This document shows, in pieces, positions 27,622 to 38,253 of a stretch of DNA of 54,744 nucleotides. Positions within the stretch are counted from its first letter, which is position 1. Each line of letters opens with the position of its first letter. A model generated the notes under the pieces. It did no database searches and was not told the DNA's origin. It saw only the letters and a list, made by a program, of their open reading frames with translations. Where the stretch lies: contig CACJLN010000007.1 in NCBI GenBank assembly GCA_902594255.1, forward strand, positions 1 to 54,744, given 5' to 3'. Position numbers and translations under genes: made by a program. The stretch is from an uncultured Pelagibacteraceae bacterium (GTDB taxonomy: Bacteria > Pseudomonadota > Alphaproteobacteria > Pelagibacterales > Pelagibacteraceae).

Positions 27622-28269
27622 ATGAAAAAAGAAGACTTACCAAAAAAAATTCCAGTTTTTCCATTGAGTAACTTTATTATTTTTCCAAAAACTACTGTTC
27701 CATTAAATATTTTTGAGCCTAGATATATAGATATGATAAATGACAGTATGAGGTCGAACAAATTTATTGGTATGATACAACCAAAGAGCTCAAAAGATGA
27801 GGATAATTTTAATCCAAAACTTTACGAAATTGGTTGTTTAGGAAAAATTATCAGTTTTAAAGAAACTGATGACGGGAGATACCTTATTGAGTTAAAAGGT
27901 TTGATCAGATTTGAGACACGAGAAGAAGTTGCATCAGAAAGAAAATATAGAGAATTTAACGTAAACTTTGAAAAATTTTTTGACGATCTTAATGAAAAAA
28001 AAGAAAATATTAAATTTTCTGACTTAGAACTAATTTTTAAAAACCTTAAATCTCTTTTTGAAAAAAGAGGATTTATAATAAACTGGAAAGCTTTAGAAAA
28101 ACAAAGTTTAGATGAAACAATTAATGCCCTTGCAATGGCCTCTCCTTTTACTATAGAGGAAAAACAAGTTTTATTAGAAGCAAAAAATCTTGATATTAGA
28201 AAAAATAAAATTTCTGAAATTCTAACGACTTACACCTTCGATCAATATAACAACACAACTGTTCAATAA
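27622..28269 (+). CDS. LON-protease substrate-binding-domain protein
   Basis: 215 residues with only the N-terminal (LAN) domain of Lon. Signatures are KKIPVFPLSNFIIFPKTTVPL, NIFEPRYIDMI and GCLGKIISFKETDDGRYLI. There is no AAA or protease domain, so it cannot degrade by itself; stand-alone LON-domain proteins are common in alphaproteobacteria and may bind substrates. Divergent from the tRNA-Gly gene. Confidence 0.92.
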   Translation: MKKEDLPKKIPVFPLSNFIIFPKTTVPLNIFEPRYIDMINDSMRSNKFIGMIQPKSSKDEDNFNPKLYEIGCLGKIISFKETDDGRYLIELKGLIRFETREEVASERKYREFNVNFEKFFDDLNEKKENIKFSDLELIFKNLKSLFEKRGFIINWKALEKQSLDETINALAMASPFTIEEKQVLLEAKNLDIRKNKISEILTTYTFDQYNNTTVQ

Positions 28270-28278
28270 CACCAAATA

Positions 28279-29349
28279 TTATGTTAATATTCCCTCATCT
28301 GCTAATTTTGTAAAAAATTTATTCGCAATTTTATTATTAGCAAAGAGTTCAACAAATTTAGTTGATAAGTCATTATTAATTTTGCTTTCAATATTGAAAA
28401 ATTCATACACAAAATCAATCCCATGTGAAAATATATAATTTTTATGTTTGCTCTTATTTTCAAATTCTTCACATATTGAACTATCTAAGTTTAGACCAAG
28501 ACTAATCTTAAAATCTATTATTTTTATTAAAGATTTAATATCTCTAATTGACATATTAAATCCTTGACCTGCTAAAGGATGTATCCTGTGGAGTAAATCA
28601 CCAAAAGCTAAAATGTTTTTATAATAATAAGATCGCAAATTACTTGATTGTAACTTAAAACAATTAATTTTATTTATTTTATCAATTTTATACTTGATAT
28701 TAAATTTTCTAATTAATTCAGCTATTTCAATTTTTCTATCTCCTTTGATAGAGTAAACAACAGATGTTTCTTTTTTTGAAATTGGCAAAAAAGCGATAGG
28801 TCCCTTTTTAGTAAATGTTTGCGTAGCAACGTTATTATTTAATATCTTTTTGTGTTCAATAATTGTTGTGTAAGCATAACTTTTATAATCTTTTTTAAAT
28901 TTTCTATAAAAAAATTTTTTTGTTATTTTATTATTTGCCTCACAATTTACAATTAATTGATATTTCTTTTTAATTAACTCGTAATCATCTACCCTTTTTT
29001 TAAACCTAAAAAATTTATTCTTTTTTAATTGTTTAACTAAATATGTATTTAACTCGTGATTTTTGATAATAGAAAATAACCTTTTTTTATTATTAAAATC
29101 TACAATTTTTCTATTATTTAAATTTTCACTATAAATTTCAATTTTGTTTATGTCCCAAAGGAATTTTTCTATATTAAGTATATTCTTGTTAAAAAATTCT
29201 ATGTTGCTTTTTGATATTCCTAGTGTTCGAGATTTATCTTTTTTTTTATTGTTATTGGTTAAAAATATATCTGTTGAGATACCTTTGTTAACCAAAGCTT
29301 TTGCCAAAGCTAAGCTAGTTAAGCCATCTCCTAGAATACAAACTTTCAT
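28279..29349 (-). CDS. UbiH/Coq6-like FAD-dependent monooxygenase
   Basis: 356 residues, somewhat short for the family (about 390). The N-terminal dinucleotide-binding segment is KVCILGDGLTSLALAKAL, whose glycines deviate from GxGxxG. The second FAD motif is intact: LAFGDLLHRIHPLAGQGFNMSIRD. The family hydroxylates the benzoquinone ring in ubiquinone synthesis. I chose the ATG at 29349, which begins at the usual family start; a frame to 29388 would add 13 hydrophobic residues. Which ring carbon it hydroxylates cannot be told here. Confidence 0.85.
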   Translation of the reverse strand: MKVCILGDGLTSLALAKALVNKGISTDIFLTNNNKKKDKSRTLGISKSNIEFFNKNILNIEKFLWDINKIEIYSENLNNRKIVDFNNKKRLFSIIKNHELNTYLVKQLKKNKFFRFKKRVDDYELIKKKYQLIVNCEANNKITKKFFYRKFKKDYKSYAYTTIIEHKKILNNNVATQTFTKKGPIAFLPISKKETSVVYSIKGDRKIEIAELIRKFNIKYKIDKINKINCFKLQSSNLRSYYYKNILAFGDLLHRIHPLAGQGFNMSIRDIKSLIKIIDFKISLGLNLDSSICEEFENKSKHKNYIFSHGIDFVYEFFNIESKINNDLSTKFVELFANNKIANKFFTKLADEGILT

Positions 29350-29379
29350 AATTATTTTAATTTTAACAACAAAAATTAG

Positions 29380-31500
29380 ATGATACAAAGTGGTAAATTT
29401 GATTCATCAAATATGAATATAAAAAAAATAGCTAATTCATTATTAATCTTTATTACCAATAAAATAATTGAAATTATAGGTATACTGGTCTCTGTATTTG
29501 GAATTTTACTATTAATTGCATTACTTTCATATTCCCCTTCAGATCCAAATTTTATATTTAGTGATAACACAGAAATTAAAAATTTTTTAGGATTTCAGGG
29601 AAGTTATATATCAGATTTTTTTTTTCAAGCTTTTGGTATTATCTCTTTTCTAATTCCTTTAACTTATTTTTTATCTGGGATAAAAGTCATAAAAGAAAAG
29701 AAAATTTTTTTCTTAATTGAAAATACTTTTTATACAATTGTTTACTCAATTTTAGGTGCTTTATTCTTCACCTATTTCTACAAAGATGCTTTTTACCTAT
29801 ACATAAATGGAAATGGTGGTTTTGTAGGGGTTTATTTAAGCCAAATATTTATTAAGTCAGACACAATTCCCTATGAAAATATTTTTTATTATATCTTTTG
29901 TTTATCTATAGTTTTGTTTTTTCTTTTAAGTTTCAACTTTAATCCAAAGAAATTTTTTTTATCTATAAGAAATATTTCTATACTAGTTTTTAAAAGAAAT
30001 AGAAAAAATTATACTAATAAAAATGAGATTATAAATGAATATATTCCACAGGATGAAATTAAAAATTTAATACAAGAAGATTTGCCTTTTATCAGAGCTG
30101 ATGCAAATCAATCAGTAAAATCAAAATTTAAAATCCCGTCAATTGATTTATTGAATATACCAACAAAAAATGAGATGAAAAAAACAAATAACAATGAAAA
30201 TAATGATCCAAGCTTTCTTGAAAAAATTCTTTTGGATTTTGGAGTGAGCGGAAGTATCAAAAAGGTTAGCCATGGACCTGTTGTGACTTTAAATGAATTT
30301 GAACCTGCAGCTGGTGTTAAGGTCTCAAAAATTATAAATCTCTCAGATGATATAGCAAGAAATACTAGTTCAGAGTCTGCGCGTATTTCTACTATACCTG
30401 GAAGTAATACTGTTGGTATTGAATTACCTAAAGCCTCCAGGGAGAATGTATATTTAAGTGAAATACTGAATAACTCTGATTTTAAAAGGAAAGACATCAA
30501 TCTTCCAATAGCATTGGGTAAGAATATATCTGGGGGGCCGATAATAGGTGATTTAAGTTCGATGCCGCATTTATTAATAGCTGGTACAACTGGCTCAGGT
30601 AAATCAGTCTGTATAAATACAATTATACTTTCCCTGCTATTTAAACATACTCCAGATAGATGTAAGTTTATTTTGATTGATCCTAAGATGTTAGAACTTT
30701 CAACATACGAAGGTGTTCCACATTTATTATGTCCTGTCATTACAGAAGCAAAAAAAGCTGCTTCAGTTCTAGGTTGGGTCGTTAAAGAAATGGAAAATCG
30801 ATATCGATTAATGACCAAAGAAGGAGTTAGAAATATTGATGGCTACAACGCAAAACATCAACTTCCTATGCCTTATATAGTCGTAGTTGTTGATGAAATG
30901 TCTGATCTAATGTTGGTGGCAGGTAAAGAAATTGAAAATTATATTCAAAAATTATCTCAAATGGCTAGAGCTGCTGGTATTCATATAATCATGGCTACTC
31001 AAAGACCAAGTGTAGATGTTATTACTGGGACTATAAAAGCCAATTTTCCAACTCGAATATCATTTCAAGTTTCATCAAAAATTGATAGTAGAACAATTCT
31101 GGGTGAGCAAGGGGCCGAGCAATTATTAGGCAAAGGTGATATGCTTTACATGTCTTCTGCAAATAGAATTATAAGGATTCACGCCCCATTTGTGTCAGAT
31201 ATTGAGATTGAAAAAATTAACAATTTTTTAAGATCTCAAGCAGAGCCAGATTATGTTGATGAAATTCTTAATTTTGTAGATGAGAAAGAAATTGGTGATA
31301 ACTCTAAAAATCAGGGAGATAAAGACGATCTTTATCAAACAGCTATTGAAATTGTTAAATCGGAGGGGAAAGCGTCAACTTCTTTTCTACAGAGAAAACT
31401 GCAAATTGGATATAATCGTGCTGCAAGAATTATAGATATGATGGAAGCAGAAGGAATCGTCAGTAAAGCAAATCATGTTGGAAAACGTGATGTCCTTTAA
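29380..31500 (+). CDS. ftsK: DNA translocase FtsK
   Basis: 706 residues. Four membrane helices lie in the first 190 residues, followed by a short linker instead of the long one in E. coli. The motor domain has Walker A GTTGSGKSVC and Walker B IVVVVDEMSDL. The C-terminal gamma winged helix (FLQRKLQIGYNRAARIIDMMEAEG) reads polar KOPS motifs. FtsK pumps chromosome ends to the dif site at the septum. A second ATG at 29413 is an alternative start. The TAA overlaps lolA. Confidence 0.96.
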   Translation: MIQSGKFDSSNMNIKKIANSLLIFITNKIIEIIGILVSVFGILLLIALLSYSPSDPNFIFSDNTEIKNFLGFQGSYISDFFFQAFGIISFLIPLTYFLSGIKVIKEKKIFFLIENTFYTIVYSILGALFFTYFYKDAFYLYINGNGGFVGVYLSQIFIKSDTIPYENIFYYIFCLSIVLFFLLSFNFNPKKFFLSIRNISILVFKRNRKNYTNKNEIINEYIPQDEIKNLIQEDLPFIRADANQSVKSKFKIPSIDLLNIPTKNEMKKTNNNENNDPSFLEKILLDFGVSGSIKKVSHGPVVTLNEFEPAAGVKVSKIINLSDDIARNTSSESARISTIPGSNTVGIELPKASRENVYLSEILNNSDFKRKDINLPIALGKNISGGPIIGDLSSMPHLLIAGTTGSGKSVCINTIILSLLFKHTPDRCKFILIDPKMLELSTYEGVPHLLCPVITEAKKAASVLGWVVKEMENRYRLMTKEGVRNIDGYNAKHQLPMPYIVVVVDEMSDLMLVAGKEIENYIQKLSQMARAAGIHIIMATQRPSVDVITGTIKANFPTRISFQVSSKIDSRTILGEQGAEQLLGKGDMLYMSSANRIIRIHAPFVSDIEIEKINNFLRSQAEPDYVDEILNFVDEKEIGDNSKNQGDKDDLYQTAIEIVKSEGKASTSFLQRKLQIGYNRAARIIDMMEAEGIVSKANHVGKRDVL

Positions 31501-32048
31501 TGAAAATATATATCTATATATTACTATTAATCTTTTTAGCATCCAAAACTTCAGCCAACATAAAAGAAAATATAATTTTAAACTTAAAAAATATTAAAAA
31601 TATCAATTTTGATTTTGAACAAAATATTAATGGAAAAATTGAAAATGGAAATTGTACAATTCAATATCCAAAACAGATATTCTGTAAATATAATTTAGGA
31701 AATCAAAAAGTTTTAGTTTCTGACGGAAAATCATTAATAATCAAAACAACCGCTAGTTACTATAAATACTCTCTAGAAAAAACACCTTTAAATTATCTTT
31801 TGGATAAAGAATTTTTGATAAAAAAGATAAATGAGTCAAATGCTAGAATAGTTCAAAAGAAATTCGTAAATTTTAAATTTACTGAAAATGAAAATGAAAT
31901 AAATGTTTTTTTTGATATAAATAATTTTAGTTTATTAGGTTGGCAAACTTTAGATATTTACCAAAACCTGAGTATCACTTACTTAAGCTCAATTTCCGTT
32001 AATAAGAATTTGAAAAAGAACTTATTTAATCTACCTGATCGAAATTAA
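31500..32048 (+). CDS. lolA: Outer-membrane lipoprotein carrier protein LolA
   Basis: 182 residues with signal peptide MKIYIYILLLIFLASKTSA. The mature chain is the LolA half-barrel: an opening helix NIKENIILNLKNIKNINFDFEQN, then ISDGKSLIIKTT-like strands and FFDINNFSLLGWQTLD. It ferries lipoproteins across the periplasm. It directly follows ftsK with a 1-nt overlap, a pair common in alphaproteobacteria. Confidence 0.88.
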   Translation: MKIYIYILLLIFLASKTSANIKENIILNLKNIKNINFDFEQNINGKIENGNCTIQYPKQIFCKYNLGNQKVLVSDGKSLIIKTTASYYKYSLEKTPLNYLLDKEFLIKKINESNARIVQKKFVNFKFTENENEINVFFDINNFSLLGWQTLDIYQNLSITYLSSISVNKNLKKNLFNLPDRN

Positions 32049-32548
32049 ATTGATATTGTCTCTTTTTTGAAAATCTTCATACCTCTTGATAAATAGTTTT
32101 TAAGAGCATTTTTATGATCTAAAGAACAAGTATGGACCCAAACTCTATTAGTTTTTTCCTTAAATGAATTTCTGATTGCTGAAGACAAAAGAAATGAGCC
32201 TAGTTTTTGATTATGGTATTCCTCTAGTAATCCTAGATAAGCTATTTCAACTTCCTTTTTATCTTTATGAATAACAAGCTCAAAGTATCCTGCTAAATCA
32301 TCCTTTTTTTTTAAAACAAAAGTTTTAACACTTCTATCAGATGTATAATTCATCCATTGTTTATCTGTCCAAATTAAACGATCAACCCAATGATAACTTT
32401 TACCGATATTCTTATAAAAGAATTTGTTAAGTTTAAAATCATCTGGTTGAACAAGTTCAATAATAAAATCAGGTAATAAATTGTCAGGCTCATTCAATTC
32501 TTCAATAGAATTAATTTCAAGATAATTTCTTTCAACTTTTTTACTCAC
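32045..32548 (-). CDS. GNAT-family N-acetyltransferase
   Basis: About 167 residues. The C-terminal acetyl-CoA fold shows VEIAYLGLLEEYHNQKLGSF, then LLSSAIRNSF and VWVHTCSLDHKNALKNY, with the QxxxxG-type pyrophosphate loop reduced to YHNQKLGS. Substrate unknown. The GTG at 32548 overlaps the HIT gene's TGA as GTGA; no ATG is available near. It is the last gene of the his run and convergent with lolA. Confidence 0.85.
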   Translation of the reverse strand: MSKKVERNYLEINSIEELNEPDNLLPDFIIELVQPDDFKLNKFFYKNIGKSYHWVDRLIWTDKQWMNYTSDRSVKTFVLKKKDDLAGYFELVIHKDKKEVEIAYLGLLEEYHNQKLGSFLLSSAIRNSFKEKTNRVWVHTCSLDHKNALKNYLSRGMKIFKKETISI

Positions 32549-32910
32549 CAAACCATCTTACCGACTCTTTCACCACCAAACAAATGAAAATGTAAATGGG
32601 GTACCTCTTGACCTCCATGTTCACTTATATTGGCTAATGCTCTATATCCTTTACCTGTATCTACGGAAATCCCAAGCTTTCTAGCTACAATATTTATTCC
32701 TTTTAATAAACCTACCATTTCCTCTGGAGAAGCGTTTTGACTAAAATCATCAAGGTCAATATATTTTCCTTTAGGTATTACCAGTGCATGAATTTTTTTT
32801 TGTGGGTTAATATCATGAAATGACAAAACGTGATCATCCTCGTAAATCTTTTTACAAGGGATTTCACCTCTTAATATTTTTGCAAAAATATTATTATCAT
32901 CGTAACTCAT
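32545..32910 (-). CDS. hinT: HIT-family nucleotide hydrolase (HinT-like)
   Basis: 121 residues. The triad HLHFHLFGGE at about 104-113 is the histidine-triad motif. FAKILRGEIPCKKIYEDD opens the protein, as in HinT. HinT hydrolyses AMP-lysine and adenosine phosphoramidates. It overlaps hisE by 4 nt, placing it within the his operon. Confidence 0.95.
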   Translation of the reverse strand: MSYDDNNIFAKILRGEIPCKKIYEDDHVLSFHDINPQKKIHALVIPKGKYIDLDDFSQNASPEEMVGLLKGINIVARKLGISVDTGKGYRALANISEHGGQEVPHLHFHLFGGERVGKMVW

Positions 32911-33179
32911 TTTTTTCTTTTGTTTAGTTCTTCCATTACATCCTCAATTTTCACATCATTTGCCTCTAGATACATTATCAGATGATAGAAAACATCAGCT
33001 GCTTCATGAATTTTATTTGAATTTTTTTCTACCGCTTCAATAAGTTCATTAATTTCTTCTAGGATCTTTTCTTTGCTCAACGATTTATCACTAAGCAATT
33101 TATTAGTGTAAGAACCATCTACTGGAGTTTTTTTTCGCGCCCTTGCAAGATTAAATAAGCTTTCTAAAGTATTGAGCAT
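32907..33179 (-). CDS. hisE: Phosphoribosyl-ATP pyrophosphatase HisE
   Basis: 90 residues. The MazG-like all-alpha fold has the metal motif EEINELIEAV at about 40-49 and EAADVFYHLIMYLEAN. It carries out the second step of histidine synthesis. It is not fused to hisI, which is not in this window. It is 1 nt downstream of hisF. Confidence 0.95.
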   Translation of the reverse strand: MLNTLESLFNLARARKKTPVDGSYTNKLLSDKSLSKEKILEEINELIEAVEKNSNKIHEAADVFYHLIMYLEANDVKIEDVMEELNKRKK

Positions 33180-33180
33180 A

Positions 33181-33936
33181 TTAAATTCTAACAGGTATTC
33201 CTTTTGAGTCCAAATAATCCTTGGCTTCTTTTACTGAGTGTTTTCCATAATGAAATATAGAAGCTGCCAAAACCGCACTAGCTTTACCTAATTTAATTCC
33301 ATCCACTAAGTGATCTAAATTACCTACGCCACCTGATGCAATAACTGGAATATTTACTTTAGATGAAATTTTTGACATGAGATCAATATCATAACCTACT
33401 TGAGTTCCGTCTCTGTCCATTGAAGTTACTAATAACTCCCCTGCACCGTTTTTTTCCATTTGTTCAGCATACTCTAAAGCGTCAATACCACTATTATTTC
33501 TTCCTCCGTGAGTAAACACTTCCCACTTGTCTCCATTTTTTTTAGCATCGATTGCTACTACAATACATTGAGATCCAAATTTTTTTGAACTATCTATAAC
33601 TACTTTTGAATTTTCAACTGCTGAAGTGTTTATGGACACCTTATCAGCTCCACAATTGAGTAATTTGTTAATATCCTCAACACTTCGAACACCACCTCCA
33701 ACAGTTAACGGCACAAAACACTTTTTTGAGGTTTTCTTAACAACATCATAAATAGTATCTCTATTTTCATTTGAAGCAGTAATGTCTAAAAAACAAATTT
33801 CATCGGCGCCTCCATCACTATAAATTTTGGCTTGTTCTACAGGGTCTCCTGCGTCTTTTAGATCGACAAAGTTTATACCTTTAACAACACGACCATTTTT
33901 TACATCTAAACAAGGTATAATTCTGTTCTTAAGCAT
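33181..33936 (-). CDS. hisF: Imidazole glycerol phosphate synthase cyclase HisF
   Basis: 251 residues, TIM barrel. Motifs are [16 protein letters not shown] (catalytic Asp11), [25 protein letters not shown], and [13 protein letters not shown]. With HisH it forms the IGP synthase, channelling ammonia to the barrel. Its start overlaps the hisA end by 8 nt. Confidence 0.97.
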   Translation of the reverse strand: MLKNRIIPCLDVKNGRVVKGINFVDLKDAGDPVEQAKIYSDGGADEICFLDITASNENRDTIYDVVKKTSKKCFVPLTVGGGVRSVEDINKLLNCGADKVSINTSAVENSKVVIDSSKKFGSQCIVVAIDAKKNGDKWEVFTHGGRNNSGIDALEYAEQMEKNGAGELLVTSMDRDGTQVGYDIDLMSKISSKVNIPVIASGGVGNLDHLVDGIKLGKASAVLAASIFHYGKHSVKEAKDYLDSKGIPVRI

Positions 33937-34645
33937 CTTCTCTCACTAGCTCCTCTAATTTAATATCACCATCATAAATAGCTTTACCAACTATTATACC
34001 CTCAACATTTTTTAAATTCTTTACTTTTTTAATATCGCCTATTGATGAAACACCACCTGATATAATTACTGGGCACTTTGACATCTCAGCGACTTTCATT
34101 GTTTCTTTAAAGTTTGGACTTTGCTTCATGCCGTCGCGATTAATATCTGTAAAAATTAATCTACTGACACCATAATCATTAACTTCTTTTAAATAATCTA
34201 AAGTTAACTGATTAGAGTTTTTTTTCCATCCAGATACTGACAAATATCCATCTTTAGCATCTAAACCTAGAGCAATATAATTTTGAAATTTTTTACATGA
34301 CTCTTTTAAGAAATTTTTGTCTTTAATAGCAGCGCTGCCCAGAATTACTTTCTCTACACCAGCATCAATATATTTTTGGATACTATCAGAATTTCTAATA
34401 CCACCACCTACCTCAACCTTTAAATTGAATTTACTAACTATATCTTGAATGATATCTAAATTTACCGTTTCACCAGTTAAAGCACCATCTAAATCAACTA
34501 TATGTAAATTTTTAAAACCATGATCTTTATATTTTCCTGCTTGTTCAACTGGAGACAACTCATATTCAGTTTTATTATCAAAATCTCCCTTAACTAGTCT
34601 TACACACTTTTTATCTTTAATATCTATTGCAGGAAATATTTTCAT
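33929..34645 (-). CDS. hisA: ProFAR isomerase HisA
   Basis: 238 residues, TIM barrel with the HisA opening [19 protein letters not shown], then [23 protein letters not shown] and the second catalytic Asp in FTDINRDGM. It performs the fourth step of histidine synthesis. The ATG directly follows the hisH stop with no spacer. Confidence 0.97.
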   Translation of the reverse strand: MKIFPAIDIKDKKCVRLVKGDFDNKTEYELSPVEQAGKYKDHGFKNLHIVDLDGALTGETVNLDIIQDIVSKFNLKVEVGGGIRNSDSIQKYIDAGVEKVILGSAAIKDKNFLKESCKKFQNYIALGLDAKDGYLSVSGWKKNSNQLTLDYLKEVNDYGVSRLIFTDINRDGMKQSPNFKETMKVAEMSKCPVIISGGVSSIGDIKKVKNLKNVEGIIVGKAIYDGDIKLEELVREDA

Positions 34646-35272
34646 TTATAAACTTATAAAATTATTAATTATTTTGAGCCCAGACTTGTCACTCTTTTCT
34701 GGATGAAATTGTGTACCAAATATATTTTCTTTCTCTACTGAACAAACTACTTTTGTTGAATAATCAGTGGTTGCTGAAATAACTTTTTTATCATTTGGTA
34801 CAAATTCATAACTATGAACAAAATACATATGAGAATTATTTTCTATATCCTTAAAAATTTTACTATCTTTGACGATAGTGATTTCGTTCCAGCCAATATG
34901 AGGAAGTTTAAATTTTCCATCTTGATTATCTATTTTTGAAACTTTACCCGAGATCCATCCTAACCCCTTAGTCTCAGTTTCTTCATAGCCGATATCGGCA
35001 AACATTTGTAAACCAACACAAATTCCAAGAAGAGGTTTTTTATTAATTAATGTAAATTCATTAAGTGTATCTGAAAGACCATCAATATTGTTCAGTGCTT
35101 CAACGCAGCTTTTAAATGAGCCCTGCCCTGGTAAAACTATTTTATCACTTGATTTTATCTTATTGGGATTAGAGGTTACTTCGATATTTACTTTTTCTTT
35201 GGCAACTTCTCTAAAAGAGTTTATTACCGAGCTTATATTGCCCGATTTATAATCAACAATTGTAACGTTCAT
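34646..35272 (-). CDS. hisH: IGP synthase glutaminase subunit HisH
   Basis: 208 residues, class I glutamine amidotransferase. The oxyanion strand is PLLGICVGLQMF with the nucleophile cysteine, and the catalytic His-Glu pair is in TQFHPEKSD. The start VTIVDYKSGNISSV is typical. It is 5 nt downstream of hisB. Confidence 0.97.
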   Translation of the reverse strand: MNVTIVDYKSGNISSVINSFREVAKEKVNIEVTSNPNKIKSSDKIVLPGQGSFKSCVEALNNIDGLSDTLNEFTLINKKPLLGICVGLQMFADIGYEETETKGLGWISGKVSKIDNQDGKFKLPHIGWNEITIVKDSKIFKDIENNSHMYFVHSYEFVPNDKKVISATTDYSTKVVCSVEKENIFGTQFHPEKSDKSGLKIINNFISL

Positions 35273-35277
35273 TAATT

Positions 35278-35868
35278 TTATAATGAGCCTTTAGTAGAAG
35301 GAATTGATTTACTATTCCTTAGGTCTATTTCCAATGCAGTTCTTAATGATCTTGCAAGCCCTTTAAAGCAAGATTCAATAATGTGGTGACTATTGTCCCC
35401 ATAAATATTTTCAATGTGTAGAGTAATTCCAGCAGCTTGAGAAAACGCTTGAAACCATTCTTTAAAAAGTTCAGTGTCCATCTCACCAAGCTTTTCTACT
35501 TTTAAATTTACTTTCCAAATTAAGTAAGGTCTATTTGAAATATCTATTGCTACACGTGATAAAGTTTCATCCATTGGGATCATCGCATGAGCATATCTTT
35601 TAATTCCAACAGATTTTTTTAAAGCTTTTTTTAACGCTTCGCCAATAGCAATTCCTGTATCTTCAGTTGTGTGGTGTAAATCAATATGAGTATCGCCTTT
35701 AGCTTTTATATTCATATCGATCGAAGAATGCTTAGATAGTTGTTCAAGCATGTGGTTTAGAAAACCTATTCCTGTGTCAATTTTGTATTTACCTTTACCG
35801 TCAATATTTAAATCAACACTAATGCTTGTCTCTTTTGTTTTCCTGCTTATTTTACCTTTACGCTTCAT
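35278..35868 (-). CDS. hisB: Imidazoleglycerol-phosphate dehydratase HisB
   Basis: 196 residues, single-function (no phosphatase domain). The metal-binding segments are [36 protein letters not shown] and [13 protein letters not shown]. It is the first gene of the minus-strand his run, divergent from hslV over 91 nt. A possible promoter puts the start only about 5 nt upstream of the ATG. Confidence 0.97.
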   Translation of the reverse strand: MKRKGKISRKTKETSISVDLNIDGKGKYKIDTGIGFLNHMLEQLSKHSSIDMNIKAKGDTHIDLHHTTEDTGIAIGEALKKALKKSVGIKRYAHAMIPMDETLSRVAIDISNRPYLIWKVNLKVEKLGEMDTELFKEWFQAFSQAAGITLHIENIYGDNSHHIIESCFKGLARSLRTALEIDLRNSKSIPSTKGSL

Positions 35869-35879
35869 AATTAAAAACA

Positions 35880-35908
35880 GGTATACATATATTATTCAAT
35901 TATGGCAA
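35880..35908 (-). promoter_or_regulatory. Possible hisB promoter
   Basis: On the minus strand, TTGCCA (35908-35903) is followed after 17 nt by TATACC (35885-35880). Transcription would begin near 35873, leaving a leader of about 5 nt with no Shine-Dalgarno. No leader peptide or T-box is visible upstream. Confidence 0.4.
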
Positions 35909-35959
35909 TAATACTAAACCTGGGCTTGAACTATCAAATTTAATATCCATTTATAGGCT

Positions 35960-36475
35960 ATGACAACGATTGTTTTAGTTAGAAAAAACGATGAGGTAGT
36001 AGTAGCTGGCGACGGACAAGTGAGTATGGGAAATACTGTCGTAAAAAGTACTGCTTCAAAAGTCAGAAAAATTGATAAAAGAGATGTTGTAGCTGGTTTT
36101 GCTGGATCAACAGCTGATGCCTTGACATTATTTGAAAGATTGGAAGGAAAATTAGAGAAACATGCTGGTAACTTGTCTAGGGCTGCTGTTGAATTAGCTA
36201 AAGACTGGAGAACAGATAAATATTTAAGAAGATTAGAAGCACTCATGGCGGTTGGTGATAAAAAAAATAGTTATATAATTTCTGGTACTGGTGATGTTCT
36301 TGAACCTGAAGGAGATGTAATTGGCATTGGTTCTGGTGGAAATTATGCTTTAGCTGCAGGGAAAGTTTTAATGGAAAGCAATATATCAGCAGAAGAAGTT
36401 GCAAAGAAAGCTATAAAAGTTGCAGCCGATATTTGTGTGTTTACAAATGAGAATGTTAAAGTTGAGAAAATATAA
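35960..36475 (+). CDS. hslV: HslV protease subunit of HslUV
   Basis: 171 residues. After removal of Met1 the chain begins with the catalytic threonine (TTIVLVRKN), followed by [14 protein letters not shown] and [18 protein letters not shown]. It is a proteasome-like threonine protease that works with HslU. TAA overlaps the hslU ATG by 1 nt. Confidence 0.98.
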   Translation: MTTIVLVRKNDEVVVAGDGQVSMGNTVVKSTASKVRKIDKRDVVAGFAGSTADALTLFERLEGKLEKHAGNLSRAAVELAKDWRTDKYLRRLEALMAVGDKKNSYIISGTGDVLEPEGDVIGIGSGGNYALAAGKVLMESNISAEEVAKKAIKVAADICVFTNENVKVEKI

Positions 36476-37845
36476 TGGATAAATCAAACGTAACTCAATT
36501 ACATCCCAAAGATAAAAATCAGAAAGATGATGCTTCATTAGTAAGTTCACTATCACCTAGAGAAATTGTTTCTGAATTAGATAGATTTGTAGTCGGTCAA
36601 AATAAAGCTAAGAGAGCTGTTGCTGTTGCTCTAAGAAATAGATGGAGAAGACAAGCTTTAAAAGGTGAAATGAAAAATGAGGTGTTGCCTAAAAATATTT
36701 TAATGATTGGTCCAACAGGTGTTGGAAAAACCGAAATTTCAAGGAGACTGTCTAAACTTGCTGAGGCACCATTCGTAAAGGTTGAAGCAACAAGATTTAC
36801 AGAAGTTGGATATGTAGGTAGAGACGTGGAACAAATAGTTCGAGATTTGATCGAAATTGCGATTTCGATGGAAAAAGTAAAAAAAAGAAAAGAAGTTTAT
36901 GCGCAAGCACAAAAATTAGCAGAGGAAAAAGTTTTAGACGCTTTAGTAGGAAAAAAAGCAAGCTTAGCAACCCGAGAAAGTTTTAGAAAAAGATTACGAA
37001 ATGGTGATCTAGATGATAACGAGATTGAAATAGCTGTGAGCGATACGGGAAACAGTACCTCATTTGAAATTCCAGGAATGCCTGGGGCAAATGTTGGAAT
37101 GATTAACATTGGTGAGATGCTTGGAAAATCTATGGGCACAAAGGAAAAAAAGAAGAAAATGTCAGTAAAAGAATCTCACGATATATTAATAAACGATGAG
37201 TCAGATAAGCTAATTGAACAGGATAAGATTATAAAAGCAGCAAAAATTTCGACAGAAAATAACGGAATAGTTTTTTTAGATGAAATTGATAAAATCTCTG
37301 GAAGGACAGATCGGGTAGGTGGTGATGTATCAAGAGAAGGAGTCCAAAGAGATTTATTACCTTTAATTGAGGGCACTACAGTTAATACAAAATATGGGCC
37401 AATCAAAACTGATCATATTTTGTTTATTGCATCTGGAGCTTTCCAACTAGCTAAACCTTCAGATTTACTTCCAGAATTACAAGGTAGACTTCCAATTAGA
37501 GTAGAGCTTGAGGCTTTAACTAGCGATGATTTTAAAAGAATTTTAAAAGAGCCTGACTTCAGTTTGATTAAACAATACATCGCTTTATTAAAAACTGAAA
37601 ATGTAGATCTTGAGTTTTCTGAAGATGGAATAGAAACAATCGCAAATATTGCATCAGAAGTTAATGCGTCAGTAGAAAATATTGGTGCAAGAAGACTGCA
37701 TACCATTATAGAAAAAATTCTTGATGATATTAGCTTTACAGCAACAGATAAATCTGGCGAAAAAATAGTTATCAATAAAGATTACATAAATAAAAATCTA
37801 GATAATTTAGTAAAAGATACGGACCTATCGAAATTTATTTTATAG
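36475..37845 (+). CDS. hslU: HslU ATPase subunit of HslUV
   Basis: 456 residues. The N-terminal [21 protein letters not shown] block is followed by Walker [15 protein letters not shown], the pore loop region GYVGRDVEQ, an inserted I domain (about 130-240), Walker [11 protein letters not shown] and the C-terminal [17 protein letters not shown]. It unfolds substrates for HslV. The length is normal. The end overlaps the convergent smr gene by 6 nt. Confidence 0.98.
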   Translation: MDKSNVTQLHPKDKNQKDDASLVSSLSPREIVSELDRFVVGQNKAKRAVAVALRNRWRRQALKGEMKNEVLPKNILMIGPTGVGKTEISRRLSKLAEAPFVKVEATRFTEVGYVGRDVEQIVRDLIEIAISMEKVKKRKEVYAQAQKLAEEKVLDALVGKKASLATRESFRKRLRNGDLDDNEIEIAVSDTGNSTSFEIPGMPGANVGMINIGEMLGKSMGTKEKKKKMSVKESHDILINDESDKLIEQDKIIKAAKISTENNGIVFLDEIDKISGRTDRVGGDVSREGVQRDLLPLIEGTTVNTKYGPIKTDHILFIASGAFQLAKPSDLLPELQGRLPIRVELEALTSDDFKRILKEPDFSLIKQYIALLKTENVDLEFSEDGIETIANIASEVNASVENIGARRLHTIIEKILDDISFTATDKSGEKIVINKDYINKNLDNLVKDTDLSKFIL

Positions 37846-38253
37846 TTTTTTTTTTAGATATACGTAAAAAGCTCCACTTCCTCCATCCTCATTTTCCGCT
37901 TCTTTTATTTGAGAAATTAGACTCATTAATTCATCGCTATTTTTTATATATTCTGGAACAGAGTATTTAAGAATGCCTAAGTTCTTTGAGATATATGGGT
38001 CTTTTTCATTCTGCGAATGTAATCCCTTTCCAGTAACAATTATTAATTTTTTTACACCTTTTTCATAAGAGTCTTTAATTAAATCATTTATTTTATTATT
38101 TGCTTCATCTAATGAGTAGCCATGCAAATCAAAAGATTTTATTGAAAATTTTTTTTTATTTGAAAGTTTTTCGTCTTTATTAGGTAATTTTTCATCGCTA
38201 GATAAAAAATTTTTCCAATCTTTTTTATCTTTATCTGAGATTTTGCTATTCAA
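37840..38253 (-). CDS. Smr-domain protein
   Basis: 137 residues. The Smr (MutS2 C-terminal-like) domain spans about 50-135: [16 protein letters not shown] (with the DxH motif), [13 protein letters not shown] and a final [11 protein letters not shown]. Stand-alone Smr proteins bind or nick nucleic acids. The start is TTG at 38253, directly after the TAA of the upstream gene; no ATG is available. Confidence 0.9.
   Translation of the reverse strand: MNSKISDKDKKDWKNFLSSDEKLPNKDEKLSNKKKFSIKSFDLHGYSLDEANNKINDLIKDSYEKGVKKLIIVTGKGLHSQNEKDPYISKNLGILKYSVPEYIKNSDELMSLISQIKEAENEDGGSGAFYVYLKKKL

Noticed and set aside
30108..30818. A 236-codon open frame antisense to ftsK
   Set aside because: It lies wholly within the motor domain, has no start context or recognisable motif, and reads as a shadow of the conserved gene.
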